Positions 36,300 to 43,692 of a stretch of DNA of 64,000 nucleotides are shown piece after piece. A model generated the notes under the pieces. That model was not told the DNA's origin, searched no databases, and saw only the letters and a program-made list of their open reading frames with translations. Made by a program: the position numbers and the translations under genes. This DNA is from JAWPMT01 sp965229785 (GTDB lineage: Bacteria > Bacteroidota > Bacteroidia > Cytophagales > Cyclobacteriaceae): contig CBDDJS010000001.1 in assembly GCA_965229785.1 (NCBI GenBank), positions 7,874,001 through 7,938,000 of the forward strand, written 5' to 3'. The number at the start of each line of letters is the position of its first letter. Within the stretch, counting starts at the first letter, position 1.

Positions 36300-37850
36300 A
36301 TGAAGTATAAAATTCTTTGGGCAGACGATGAAATCGACCTATTAAAGCCACACATCTTATTTCTGAACAACAAAGGTTATGATGTGGTACCTGTCCTTAG
36401 TGGAGCAGACGCTTTAGAAGAAATTGATCACAATACATTTGATGCGGTTTTTCTCGATGAAAATATGCCGGGAATGACCGGGTTGGAAACCCTGAACTAC
36501 ATCAAATCCACACACCCGAACCTTCCGGTGATCATGATCACCAAGAGCGAGGAAGAATACATCATGGAGGAAGCTATCGGGTCCAAGATTGCGGATTACC
36601 TGATCAAACCCCTCAATCCCAATCAGATCTTGCTCTCGATCAAGAAAATACTGGACAATGACCGGCTGGTTTCTGAAAAGACCAATCTGCACTATCAGCA
36701 GGAGTTTCGGAATCTGAGCATGGAACTCAATGAAGTGACAGACTATAAGGAGTGGGCAGAGCTTTATAAGAAATTGGTGTATTGGGAGATTGAAATTGAC
36801 AACACCGAGGACAAAAGCATGCATGAGGTTTTCCAAATGCAGAAAAGTGAAGCCAATACCAATTTTGCGAAATTCATCAAAGAAGAATATGTGGATTGGC
36901 TGAATGATCCGGACATAGAGCGACCATTGCTTTCGCATCAGGTGCTGAAAAAGCTGGTATTCCCTGAACTCAAAGAGGATCGCCCTACTTTTTTGATCGT
37001 GATTGACAACCTGAGGCAAGACCAATGGGAGGTGATTGAGCCAGAAATCGCCAAAATGTTCGAAATCGACTACAAGGAACAATATTATTCGATATTACCA
37101 ACAACCACAGCCTATGCTCGAAACGCACTTTTTTCGGGATTGATGCCGAAGGATATTGCCAAGTATCACTCGGATTTGTGGGTTGGTGAAGACAAGGAAG
37201 AAGGGAAAAACGCACACGAGAAGGAATTGTTGGCGAGACACCTGAAAAAAGAACGGCTGGATATTCGTTTTTCTTACCATAAGATCATTCAGGCTCATGA
37301 AGGGAGACAATTCACCGAGAGCATTAACAATCTCATGTCCAATCGATTGAATGCAGTGGTCTACAATTTTGTAGACATGTTATCTCACGCCAGAACAGAC
37401 ATGCAAATGATTCGACAGTTAGCCCCGGACGAGTCTGCTTATCGTTCACTTACGAAGAGCTGGTTCACCCACTCATCCCTGCACGACGCATTGAAGAAGC
37501 TGTCAGAAAAAGATGTGAAAGTCATGATCACCACTGATCACGGAACCGTTCGGGTAAACCGACCAGAGAAGATTGTGGGAGATCGTAATACCAATACGAA
37601 CTTACGGTATAAAGCAGGTCGGAACCTGGCCTTTGATGAGGAAGCTATCTATTCTTCCAGAAATCCCGAAGAGCTCAAACTCCCAAAAGTTAATGTGAGC
37701 ACAGCCTATGCTTTTGCCAGCGAAGATTACTTTTTTGCGTATCCAAATAATTACAATTATTACGTCAATTTCTACAAAGACACCTTTCAACACGGAGGCA
37801 TAAGCCTGGAAGAAATGATCATTCCCTTCATTTCACTTTCACCTAAATGA
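36300..37850 (+). CDS. porX: PorX-type response regulator with PglZ phosphatase-like domain
   Basis: 516 residues. Receiver domain at 1-125: acidic pocket ADDE at 8-11, phosphorylated aspartate D53 (FLDENMPG), conserved lysine K103 (YLIKP). The remaining part (about 170-515) is a PglZ domain of the alkaline phosphatase superfamily: FLIVIDNLRQDQW, TTTAYARNALFSGLMP, and MITTDHGTVRV with its metal-binding D and H. Established knowledge: PorX with the kinase PorY regulates the type IX secretion system, and PorX cleaves cyclic oligonucleotides. No porY gene is in the window. It overlaps tsaE by four bases (ATGA). A TAAATTG word lies 8 bases before the start. Confidence 0.93.
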   Translation: MKYKILWADDEIDLLKPHILFLNNKGYDVVPVLSGADALEEIDHNTFDAVFLDENMPGMTGLETLNYIKSTHPNLPVIMITKSEEEYIMEEAIGSKIADYLIKPLNPNQILLSIKKILDNDRLVSEKTNLHYQQEFRNLSMELNEVTDYKEWAELYKKLVYWEIEIDNTEDKSMHEVFQMQKSEANTNFAKFIKEEYVDWLNDPDIERPLLSHQVLKKLVFPELKEDRPTFLIVIDNLRQDQWEVIEPEIAKMFEIDYKEQYYSILPTTTAYARNALFSGLMPKDIAKYHSDLWVGEDKEEGKNAHEKELLARHLKKERLDIRFSYHKIIQAHEGRQFTESINNLMSNRLNAVVYNFVDMLSHARTDMQMIRQLAPDESAYRSLTKSWFTHSSLHDALKKLSEKDVKVMITTDHGTVRVNRPEKIVGDRNTNTNLRYKAGRNLAFDEEAIYSSRNPEELKLPKVNVSTAYAFASEDYFFAYPNNYNYYVNFYKDTFQHGGISLEEMIIPFISLSPK

Positions 37851-38266
37851 TCCTGGAAAAATATACCGAACAAGATCTATCGGAAGTGGCTAAAACTTTG
37901 CTCGCAGAAGCAGGAGATAAGACCGTGTGGTGTTTTTACGGTGAAATGGGTGCCGGCAAAACGACATTGATCAAAGAAATCTGCCTGCAACTTGGCGTTT
38001 TGGATGCCATGAGTTCACCCACTTTTTCAATAGTCAATGAATATCTGGATGACATGGGAGAGTCGGTTTATCACTTTGATTTTTACCGGTTAAAAGAAGA
38101 AAACGAGGCCTTGGATATCGGTATAGAGGATTATTTCTATTCGGAATGTTATTGCTTCATAGAATGGCCGGAAAAAATACCAGGCCTCATTCCTGAAGGT
38201 CACCTGAAAATAAATATTAATTTAGTAGACGAAAAGACCCGAAGTATCAACCTGGATCATACCTAA
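37847..38266 (+). CDS. tsaE: tRNA threonylcarbamoyladenosine biosynthesis ATPase TsaE
   Basis: 139 residues. P-loop GEMGAGKT at 32-39, then SSPTFSIVNEY (switch/DNA-like T-x-x-S segment) and YHFDFYRL, the conserved TsaE stretch with its Walker B-like aspartate. CFIEWPEKI follows. It works with TsaB and TsaD in making t6A at position 37 of ANN-decoding tRNAs, in the cytoplasm. Start overlaps the porX stop by four bases and the stop is immediately followed by the ald GTG, so all three are probably coupled. Length is normal. Confidence 0.95.
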   Translation: MILEKYTEQDLSEVAKTLLAEAGDKTVWCFYGEMGAGKTTLIKEICLQLGVLDAMSSPTFSIVNEYLDDMGESVYHFDFYRLKEENEALDIGIEDYFYSECYCFIEWPEKIPGLIPEGHLKININLVDEKTRSINLDHT

Positions 38267-39490
38267 GTGGGAAAAAAACCGTCTGGCTTCGCTGACATTG
38301 TTAGGGAAAGCGTTCTCTCGCCTGAAGAATCACCTTTAAAAGTAAAAAGGGGTGCAAAGTCTATTGCTATTGGTGTGCCCAAAGCTACCCGATTTCAGGA
38401 AAGCAGGGTAACGCTAAAACCTGATTCCGTTTCTGTCTTGGTTAGCAATGGACTGGAAGTCATGATTGAAAGCAATGCTGGTAAACTGGCTAACTTTTCG
38501 GATCGTGAATATAGCGAAGCTGGTGCCAGGATAGTTTATGACCGAAAGGAAGTCATGAAAGCGGAATTAATCCTGAAAGTAGCGCCACCGTCGTTGGAAG
38601 AGATCGAAATGATGAATACCGGCGCTGTTTTGATCTCTGCTTTCCAAACCGGTGAACAATCTATTGATTATCTCCATGCGCTCGGGAAAAAGCGCATTAC
38701 AGCCATTGGCTATGAGTTCATACAGGATAAAGTAGGCGGATTGCCGCTGGTTCGGGCCATGAGCGAAATAGCCGGTAGTACCGTCATGTTGATCGCAGCG
38801 GAGTACTTAAGTAGTACAGGAGATGGACGCGGTGTGATCCTGGGAGGGATCACAGGAGTACCACCGACCAATGTGGTGATTCTTGGTGCCGGAACAGTAG
38901 CCGAATATGCCGCAAGAGCGGCGCTGGGATTGGGTGCCGATGTGAAAGTCTACGATAATCACATTTTTAAACTTCGCCGACTCAAACATGCCATTGGTAC
39001 ACAAGTGCATACAGGAACTATAGAAAATCCGACATTAGAGCGGGCCCTGGAACAAGCAGATGTGGTCATTGGCGCCATCAGGGGAGAAGACGGCCAAAAC
39101 ATGTGCGTGGTAACTGAAGAAATGGTGGCCAACATGAAACACGGTTCAGTCATTATTGATGTGAGTATTGATCAGGGCGGATGCGTGGAAACCAGTCAGG
39201 TTACTTCGCATGATAATCCAATATTTCGTCAATATGAGGTGATTCACTACTGCGTACCGAACATAGCGAGCAGAGTTGCTCAAACGGCAACGATTGCCAT
39301 TTCCAATATTGTGACGCCTATGGTGCTTCAAATAGCAGAAGAAGGAGGAATTGACAACATGATCTTCTCCAACCGCTGGTTCATGAAAGGCGTTTATACG
39401 TATAAAGGAACCCTTACCAATTTCAATTTGGCTAAGAAGTACAACCTGGGATACAAAGACCTGAGTTTATTGATGGCAGCGCGGTTTTAA
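38267..39490 (+). CDS. ald: Alanine dehydrogenase
   Basis: 407 residues. GTG start directly abutting the tsaE stop. The N-terminal domain has IGVPKATRFQESRV and the middle NAD-binding Rossmann domain has NVVILGAGTVAEYAARAALGLGA (quoted as VVILGAGTVAEYAA). DVVIGAIRG and VIIDVSIDQGGCVETS match alanine dehydrogenase. Reaction: L-alanine + NAD+ to pyruvate, ammonia and NADH. The protein carries an N-terminal extension of about 35 residues relative to classical enzymes, as seen in other Bacteroidota. The porX-tsaE-ald order links regulation, tRNA modification and amino-acid use with no clear functional logic. Confidence 0.92.
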   Translation: MGKKPSGFADIVRESVLSPEESPLKVKRGAKSIAIGVPKATRFQESRVTLKPDSVSVLVSNGLEVMIESNAGKLANFSDREYSEAGARIVYDRKEVMKAELILKVAPPSLEEIEMMNTGAVLISAFQTGEQSIDYLHALGKKRITAIGYEFIQDKVGGLPLVRAMSEIAGSTVMLIAAEYLSSTGDGRGVILGGITGVPPTNVVILGAGTVAEYAARAALGLGADVKVYDNHIFKLRRLKHAIGTQVHTGTIENPTLERALEQADVVIGAIRGEDGQNMCVVTEEMVANMKHGSVIIDVSIDQGGCVETSQVTSHDNPIFRQYEVIHYCVPNIASRVAQTATIAISNIVTPMVLQIAEEGGIDNMIFSNRWFMKGVYTYKGTLTNFNLAKKYNLGYKDLSLLMAARF

Positions 39491-39531
39491 TCTGAAGTAT
39501 TTTGGATGTAAGGCTCAGAATTGAAAAGATG

Positions 39532-39909
39532 TCAGGTTGACTTCTTGCTGAGATGTTCTGTTAGTAATTTCCATCCATTGCCTTGGTCGATAATTACGGA
39601 TGTACCAATTCCACCGCCAGAGACTTGTTCTCCGTTCACCAGCCCGGACCAAAGAAAGGTAAAGAGGTACACCGCATAAAATTTTTCTTTGATCAACCAG
39701 TTGATTTGATCCATTCTGTAATCTTCATTCTTGATTTTTTGGAAGTTATTCTGAAAAGCCTTCCTCACTTCTTCTTTGCCACGGTGGACTATTCCATTCG
39801 AAAAGGTAACGCTCACCTGATCTGAAAATAGTGGCTCGACATTTTCCCATTTTTGCGATTTTAACGCACTTTCATAGGACTTGATGAATTCTTCCGGAGG
39901 CATATTCAT
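39532..39909 (-). CDS. NTF2-like / SnoaL-like protein
   Basis: 125 residues from the ATG at 39909; TTG at 39915 and ATG at 39903 are possible alternatives. The pattern FIKSYESALKSQKWENVEPL at the front, VTFSNGIVHRGKEEVRKAFQ in the middle and WLIKEKFYAVYLFTFLW toward the end fits the cone-shaped NTF2-like fold (SnoaL/DUF4440). Such proteins bind small ligands or act as simple enzymes or regulators; none is indicated here. No signal peptide. Its upstream side is filled by a heptamer repeat array. Confidence 0.7.
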   Translation of the reverse strand: MNMPPEEFIKSYESALKSQKWENVEPLFSDQVSVTFSNGIVHRGKEEVRKAFQNNFQKIKNEDYRMDQINWLIKEKFYAVYLFTFLWSGLVNGEQVSGGGIGTSVIIDQGNGWKLLTEHLSKKST

Positions 39910-39920
39910 TTCCAATAGGC

Positions 39921-40011
39921 AATACTTAATACTTAATACCTAAGACTTAGTAGTTTATACTTAATACCTGATACCTCGTACCTTATACCAACTACCAACT
40001 ACCAACTACTA
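39921..40011. repeat. Tandem array of 13 degenerate heptanucleotides
   Basis: The 91 bases divide exactly into thirteen 7-base units: AATACTT, AATACTT, AATACCT, AAGACTT, AGTAGTT, TATACTT, AATACCT, GATACCT, CGTACCT, TATACCA, ACTACCA, ACTACCA, ACTACTA. The last unit contains the stop codon of valS (CTA on this strand). Neighbouring units resemble each other and drift gradually from AATACTT to ACTACCA. Seven is not a multiple of three, so this is not a coding repeat. Confidence 0.85.
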
Positions 40012-42684
40012 CAATCGCTGCAAGCTCTCTTCCAATGTCTTAATCTTCGCTTCTGCGTCAGCCTTTTTCTTTTGTTCCGCGGCTACTACTTTCTCAGGAG
40101 CTCCGTTCACGAACTTTTCATTACTCAGCTTTTTCATTACGGAATTGAGGAATCCCCTGGCGTAATCCAGCTCTTTTTGAAGTTTCTCTCGTTCGGCTTC
40201 AGTATCTACCATGCCTTCTGCTTCCAGATGGAATTCCGTAGCAGCAACTACGAAGCTGAAAGAACTGGCAGGCTTTTCTGACGAGAAACGTACGTCCGAG
40301 ATCACCCCCAGCTTTTCGATTGAAGGAATCAATGCAGCATACTCACCCTCCTGAGCATTGATGGTCAACGGCAAGGCCTCATGTTTAGGCAATCCTTTGC
40401 TACTTCGTACATTACGGATGTTGTTAACAATCTCGAATAAAGCATCGGCTTTTTTGATCAGGTCTGCTTCAAATTCATCGACTTTCACCCAATCGGCTTT
40501 GATGAGATACTCACCTTCATTTTGGCCCATTTTCTGCCAAAGTTCTTCTGAGATAAATGGCATGAATGGATGCATAATTCTCAATACCTTGTCGAAGAAT
40601 CCCAAGGTAACATCTAAGGTTTTTTGGTCAACAGGTGATTGATATGGAGGTTTTACCCATTCCAGATACCAGTTGAAGAAGTCATCCCAAACCAATTTGT
40701 AAAGTGCTTTTAGCGCATCTGAAATTCGGAATTTCGAGAAATGATCTTCAATTTCTGTCAGTGCTTTATTCAAATTCGCTTCAAACCATTTGATGGCCAG
40801 CGTATTGCAGGTGGGTTGTTCCTGATCGGCGACTTCCCAGTGCTGAACCAATCGGAAGCCATTCCAGATCTTATTGGCAAACTTTTGCCCCTGCTCAATG
40901 AGTTCCATATCGAACAACAAGTCATTTCCTGCAGGAGATGAGAACAACATGCCTGTGCGAACAGCATCTGCACCGTACTTCGCGATCAGGTCCAGCGGGT
41001 CCGGAGAGTTGCCCAAAGACTTGGACATTTTACGTCGCAGCTTATCCCTTACGATGCCCGTCAGGTACACGTTTTTGAAAGGCTTGTCATCCATGTACTC
41101 GTATCCCGCGATGATCATCCGCGCTACCCAGAAAAACAAGATCTCCGGTGCGGTGACCAAGGTGTCCGTAGGGTAGAAGTAGTCCAGCGCCGGATTGGAA
41201 CCTTTCTTGATTTTTCTGGTCTCGCTATCAACGTATTCCGGATTCAACCCATTGAAAACCTGGATCGGAAATAACCAGGAAGATGCCCAGGTATCGAGTA
41301 CATCTTCATCTTGTTTCAGATCATTGATCGTCAATGAATGGTTCCCGGATTTTTCTTGCGCAAGGGTAAGCGCTTCATCTGCCGTTTCGGCTACCACAAA
41401 ATCGTCTTCTCCTTCGCCAAAATAGTAAGCCGGAATGCGTTGCCCCCACCAAAGCTGACGAGAAATACACCAGTCACGAACGTTCTCCATCCAGTGATTG
41501 TAGGTATTCTTGAACTTAGGAGGATGGAGCAATATTTCGTCTTCCTTAACCACCTGATGGGCCTTCCTGGAGATTTCCTTCATCTTGATGAACCATTGCA
41601 AAGAAAGCTTAGGCTCAATCACACTATCCGTTCGCTCAGAACGACCGATCCGGGTCGTGAATTCTTCACTGCCAACCAAAATACCTGCGGCTTTCAGGTC
41701 TTTGATGATTTCCTTACGGGCCTTAAAGCGTTCCATGCCGATATATTTTTCAACACCGCACGCTTCGTTAAGATTACCTTTCAGATCAATGGTGTCTACA
41801 ACCTCAAGGCCATGTCTTTGGCCAATTTCATAATCATTGGGGTCGTGTGCCGGTGTAACCTTCAGGCAACCTGTTCCGAAATCAAGTTCAACATATTCAT
41901 CGGCGATGATGGGAATTTCTCTTTCGACGAAAGGAACGATCGCCGTTTTTCCAATGAGGTGTTGGTACCGTTCGTCTTTTGGATTAACTGCGATTCCTGT
42001 ATCACCCAGGATCGTTTCAGGTCGCTGTGTCGCAATGACAACTGACTCTTCAGAGTCTTTGATCTTATATCGAACTGAGTAGAGATTCGAAACTTCACCG
42101 CCATCCTGATAGACAACCTCCTCATTGGAAACAGCTGTCTGAGCTTCAACGTCCCAGTTGACCATTCGAAGGCCCCGGTAGATATATCCTTTTTTATACA
42201 AGTCGACAAATACCCGAATTACGGCTTTGTAGTAGTCGTCATCCATGGTAAACGCCGTACGTTCCCAGTCGCAGGAGGCACCTAGTTTTTTCAGTTGTTC
42301 AAGAATGATCCCGCCATATTTCTCTTTCCATTCCCAGGCGTGTTTCATGAACTCATCTCGTGAAAGGTCACTTTTCTTAATGCCCTTTTCACGTAGCATT
42401 TTCACTACTTTCGCTTCTGTAGCAATAGACGCATGATCTGTGCCCGGAACCCAGCAGGCTTCTTTGCCTTCCATGCGGGCCTTTCTAATCAGGATATCCT
42501 GGATGGTATTGTTCAGCATATGGCCCATGTGTAAGACACCCGTGACGTTCGGCGGAGGGATCACGATGGAGTAAGGTTCTTTTTCAGGGTTGACTTCCGC
42601 TGCAAAAAGTCCTTTTTCCATCCAGGTTTGATACCATTTGTCTTCTACTTCCGAAGGGTTGTACTTCGTCGATAATGAGGCCAT
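40009..42684 (-). CDS. valS: Valine--tRNA ligase
   Basis: 891 residues, class I synthetase charging tRNA-Val with valine. HIGH-type motif HMGH at 52-55 inside PPPNVTGVLHMGH; KMSKS at 552-556. The editing (CP1) domain includes TQRPETILGDTG near 220 and the GTGCLKVTPAHDPNDYEIG region that clears Thr-tRNA. The C-terminal tail is the ValS coiled coil (AEREKLQKELDYARGFL). Length normal. Its stop codon lies in the final unit of the heptamer array, so the array abuts the 3' end directly. Confidence 0.98.
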   Translation of the reverse strand: MASLSTKYNPSEVEDKWYQTWMEKGLFAAEVNPEKEPYSIVIPPPNVTGVLHMGHMLNNTIQDILIRKARMEGKEACWVPGTDHASIATEAKVVKMLREKGIKKSDLSRDEFMKHAWEWKEKYGGIILEQLKKLGASCDWERTAFTMDDDYYKAVIRVFVDLYKKGYIYRGLRMVNWDVEAQTAVSNEEVVYQDGGEVSNLYSVRYKIKDSEESVVIATQRPETILGDTGIAVNPKDERYQHLIGKTAIVPFVEREIPIIADEYVELDFGTGCLKVTPAHDPNDYEIGQRHGLEVVDTIDLKGNLNEACGVEKYIGMERFKARKEIIKDLKAAGILVGSEEFTTRIGRSERTDSVIEPKLSLQWFIKMKEISRKAHQVVKEDEILLHPPKFKNTYNHWMENVRDWCISRQLWWGQRIPAYYFGEGEDDFVVAETADEALTLAQEKSGNHSLTINDLKQDEDVLDTWASSWLFPIQVFNGLNPEYVDSETRKIKKGSNPALDYFYPTDTLVTAPEILFFWVARMIIAGYEYMDDKPFKNVYLTGIVRDKLRRKMSKSLGNSPDPLDLIAKYGADAVRTGMLFSSPAGNDLLFDMELIEQGQKFANKIWNGFRLVQHWEVADQEQPTCNTLAIKWFEANLNKALTEIEDHFSKFRISDALKALYKLVWDDFFNWYLEWVKPPYQSPVDQKTLDVTLGFFDKVLRIMHPFMPFISEELWQKMGQNEGEYLIKADWVKVDEFEADLIKKADALFEIVNNIRNVRSSKGLPKHEALPLTINAQEGEYAALIPSIEKLGVISDVRFSSEKPASSFSFVVAATEFHLEAEGMVDTEAEREKLQKELDYARGFLNSVMKKLSNEKFVNGAPEKVVAAEQKKKADAEAKIKTLEESLQRL

Positions 42685-42711
42685 GATTGTTAGTCAATTT
42701 TAAAGAAGCTG

Positions 42712-42719
42712 CAAAAGTA
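42712..42719 (-). promoter_or_regulatory. -7 element (TACTTTTG) of valS
   Basis: Minus-strand TACTTTTG followed by CAGC, an exact TAnnTTTG match 27 bases before the valS ATG. No -33 TTG at the standard distance. No T-box-like leader is present between it and the gene. Confidence 0.42.
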
Positions 42720-42835
42720 GGATAACTGTTCCATTGGGGAATTAGGAGCGGCCGTTTTTTGGTGCCTGCTAATAGAGCAAACTTTTGGAGCCTCCCTATA
42801 AAATGTAACTTGGACCCTGCGAAACGAAGGATGTT

Positions 42836-43588
42836 ATGTGGAAGCAATTATTGGAACGGATCAATTATAGTGGAGAGCTAACCCCTGACCTGGCGGTTTT
42901 ATTTGATCTACATGAGCATCACGTGCGAAATGTTCCTTTTGAGAACCAGGATGTACAGCATGAAGTGAGGATTAAGCTAGACCTTCCCCATTTGTTTCGG
43001 AAAGTGGTTGAGCATAGGAGAGGAGGCTTTTGTTATGAATTGAATCATCTCTTTTATCACTTGCTAAAGAATACTGGATTTGCGGTAGAAATGATATCCG
43101 CAAGGACCTATGATGAAGAAGAACTAGGTCCTGAATTCGATCATTTAGCCCTTTTGATCGCTCTTGATAATAAGTTCTGGCTGGCAGATGTAGGTTTTGG
43201 CGATTTGTTTGTAACACCTGTTGAAGTTGTTGCAGATAAGGTTCAATTCGATGGCAGGCACCATTTCAAAGTGGAGCGGACCGCTGAATCATGGTTGCTG
43301 TTAATGTCAAAGGATGGAAAGGAATATGAAAAGAAATACCAGTTTTCCACCATCACCAGGAGTATTGCGGAGTTTGAAGATCAATGTCATTGGAAACAAT
43401 ATGATCCGGAATCGTATTTCGTTAAGAATTCGATAGCCACATTACCCACAAAAAGAGGAAGGAAATCGATTTTCAATGACAAGTTTATGGTGAAAGTAGA
43501 TGGCGAGAGAAATGATACAATGGTGAAAGGAAATAATCACCTGACTGAAATTCTTGATAAAGAATTTGGTATTCGAATTAAGGAGTAA
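42836..43588 (+). CDS. Arylamine N-acetyltransferase
   Basis: 250 residues. The catalytic triad of the NAT family is visible: C66 in RRGGFCYELN, H103 in FDHLALL, and D118 in ADVGFGD. The N-terminal VPFENQDV (residues 33-40) is the conserved opening. It transfers acetyl or another acyl group from CoA to aromatic amines or hydrazines in the cytoplasm; the natural substrate in this organism is unknown. The gene is divergent from valS and stands alone. Length slightly below the typical 270-280 residues. Confidence 0.92.
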   Translation: MWKQLLERINYSGELTPDLAVLFDLHEHHVRNVPFENQDVQHEVRIKLDLPHLFRKVVEHRRGGFCYELNHLFYHLLKNTGFAVEMISARTYDEEELGPEFDHLALLIALDNKFWLADVGFGDLFVTPVEVVADKVQFDGRHHFKVERTAESWLLLMSKDGKEYEKKYQFSTITRSIAEFEDQCHWKQYDPESYFVKNSIATLPTKRGRKSIFNDKFMVKVDGERNDTMVKGNNHLTEILDKEFGIRIKE

Positions 43589-43692
43589 AATATTCCTCTG
43601 TCATCCAGTTTCATCCTTTTGACCATAATATGCAACCTTAGGTCCGTTAAAAGGTATTATCTTTTGAGTCCGGAATTTTTTAAACCTAGCCT

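Noticed and set aside
36414..37082. Long minus-strand frame opposite porX
   Set aside because: Antisense shadow of an intact, well-recognised gene.
39921..40011. CRISPR-like array
   Set aside because: Units are 7 bases with no spacers and no cas genes nearby.
41338..42045. Long plus-strand reading frame opposite valS
   Set aside because: Lies within valS, has no domain signature, and valS is intact with all motifs.
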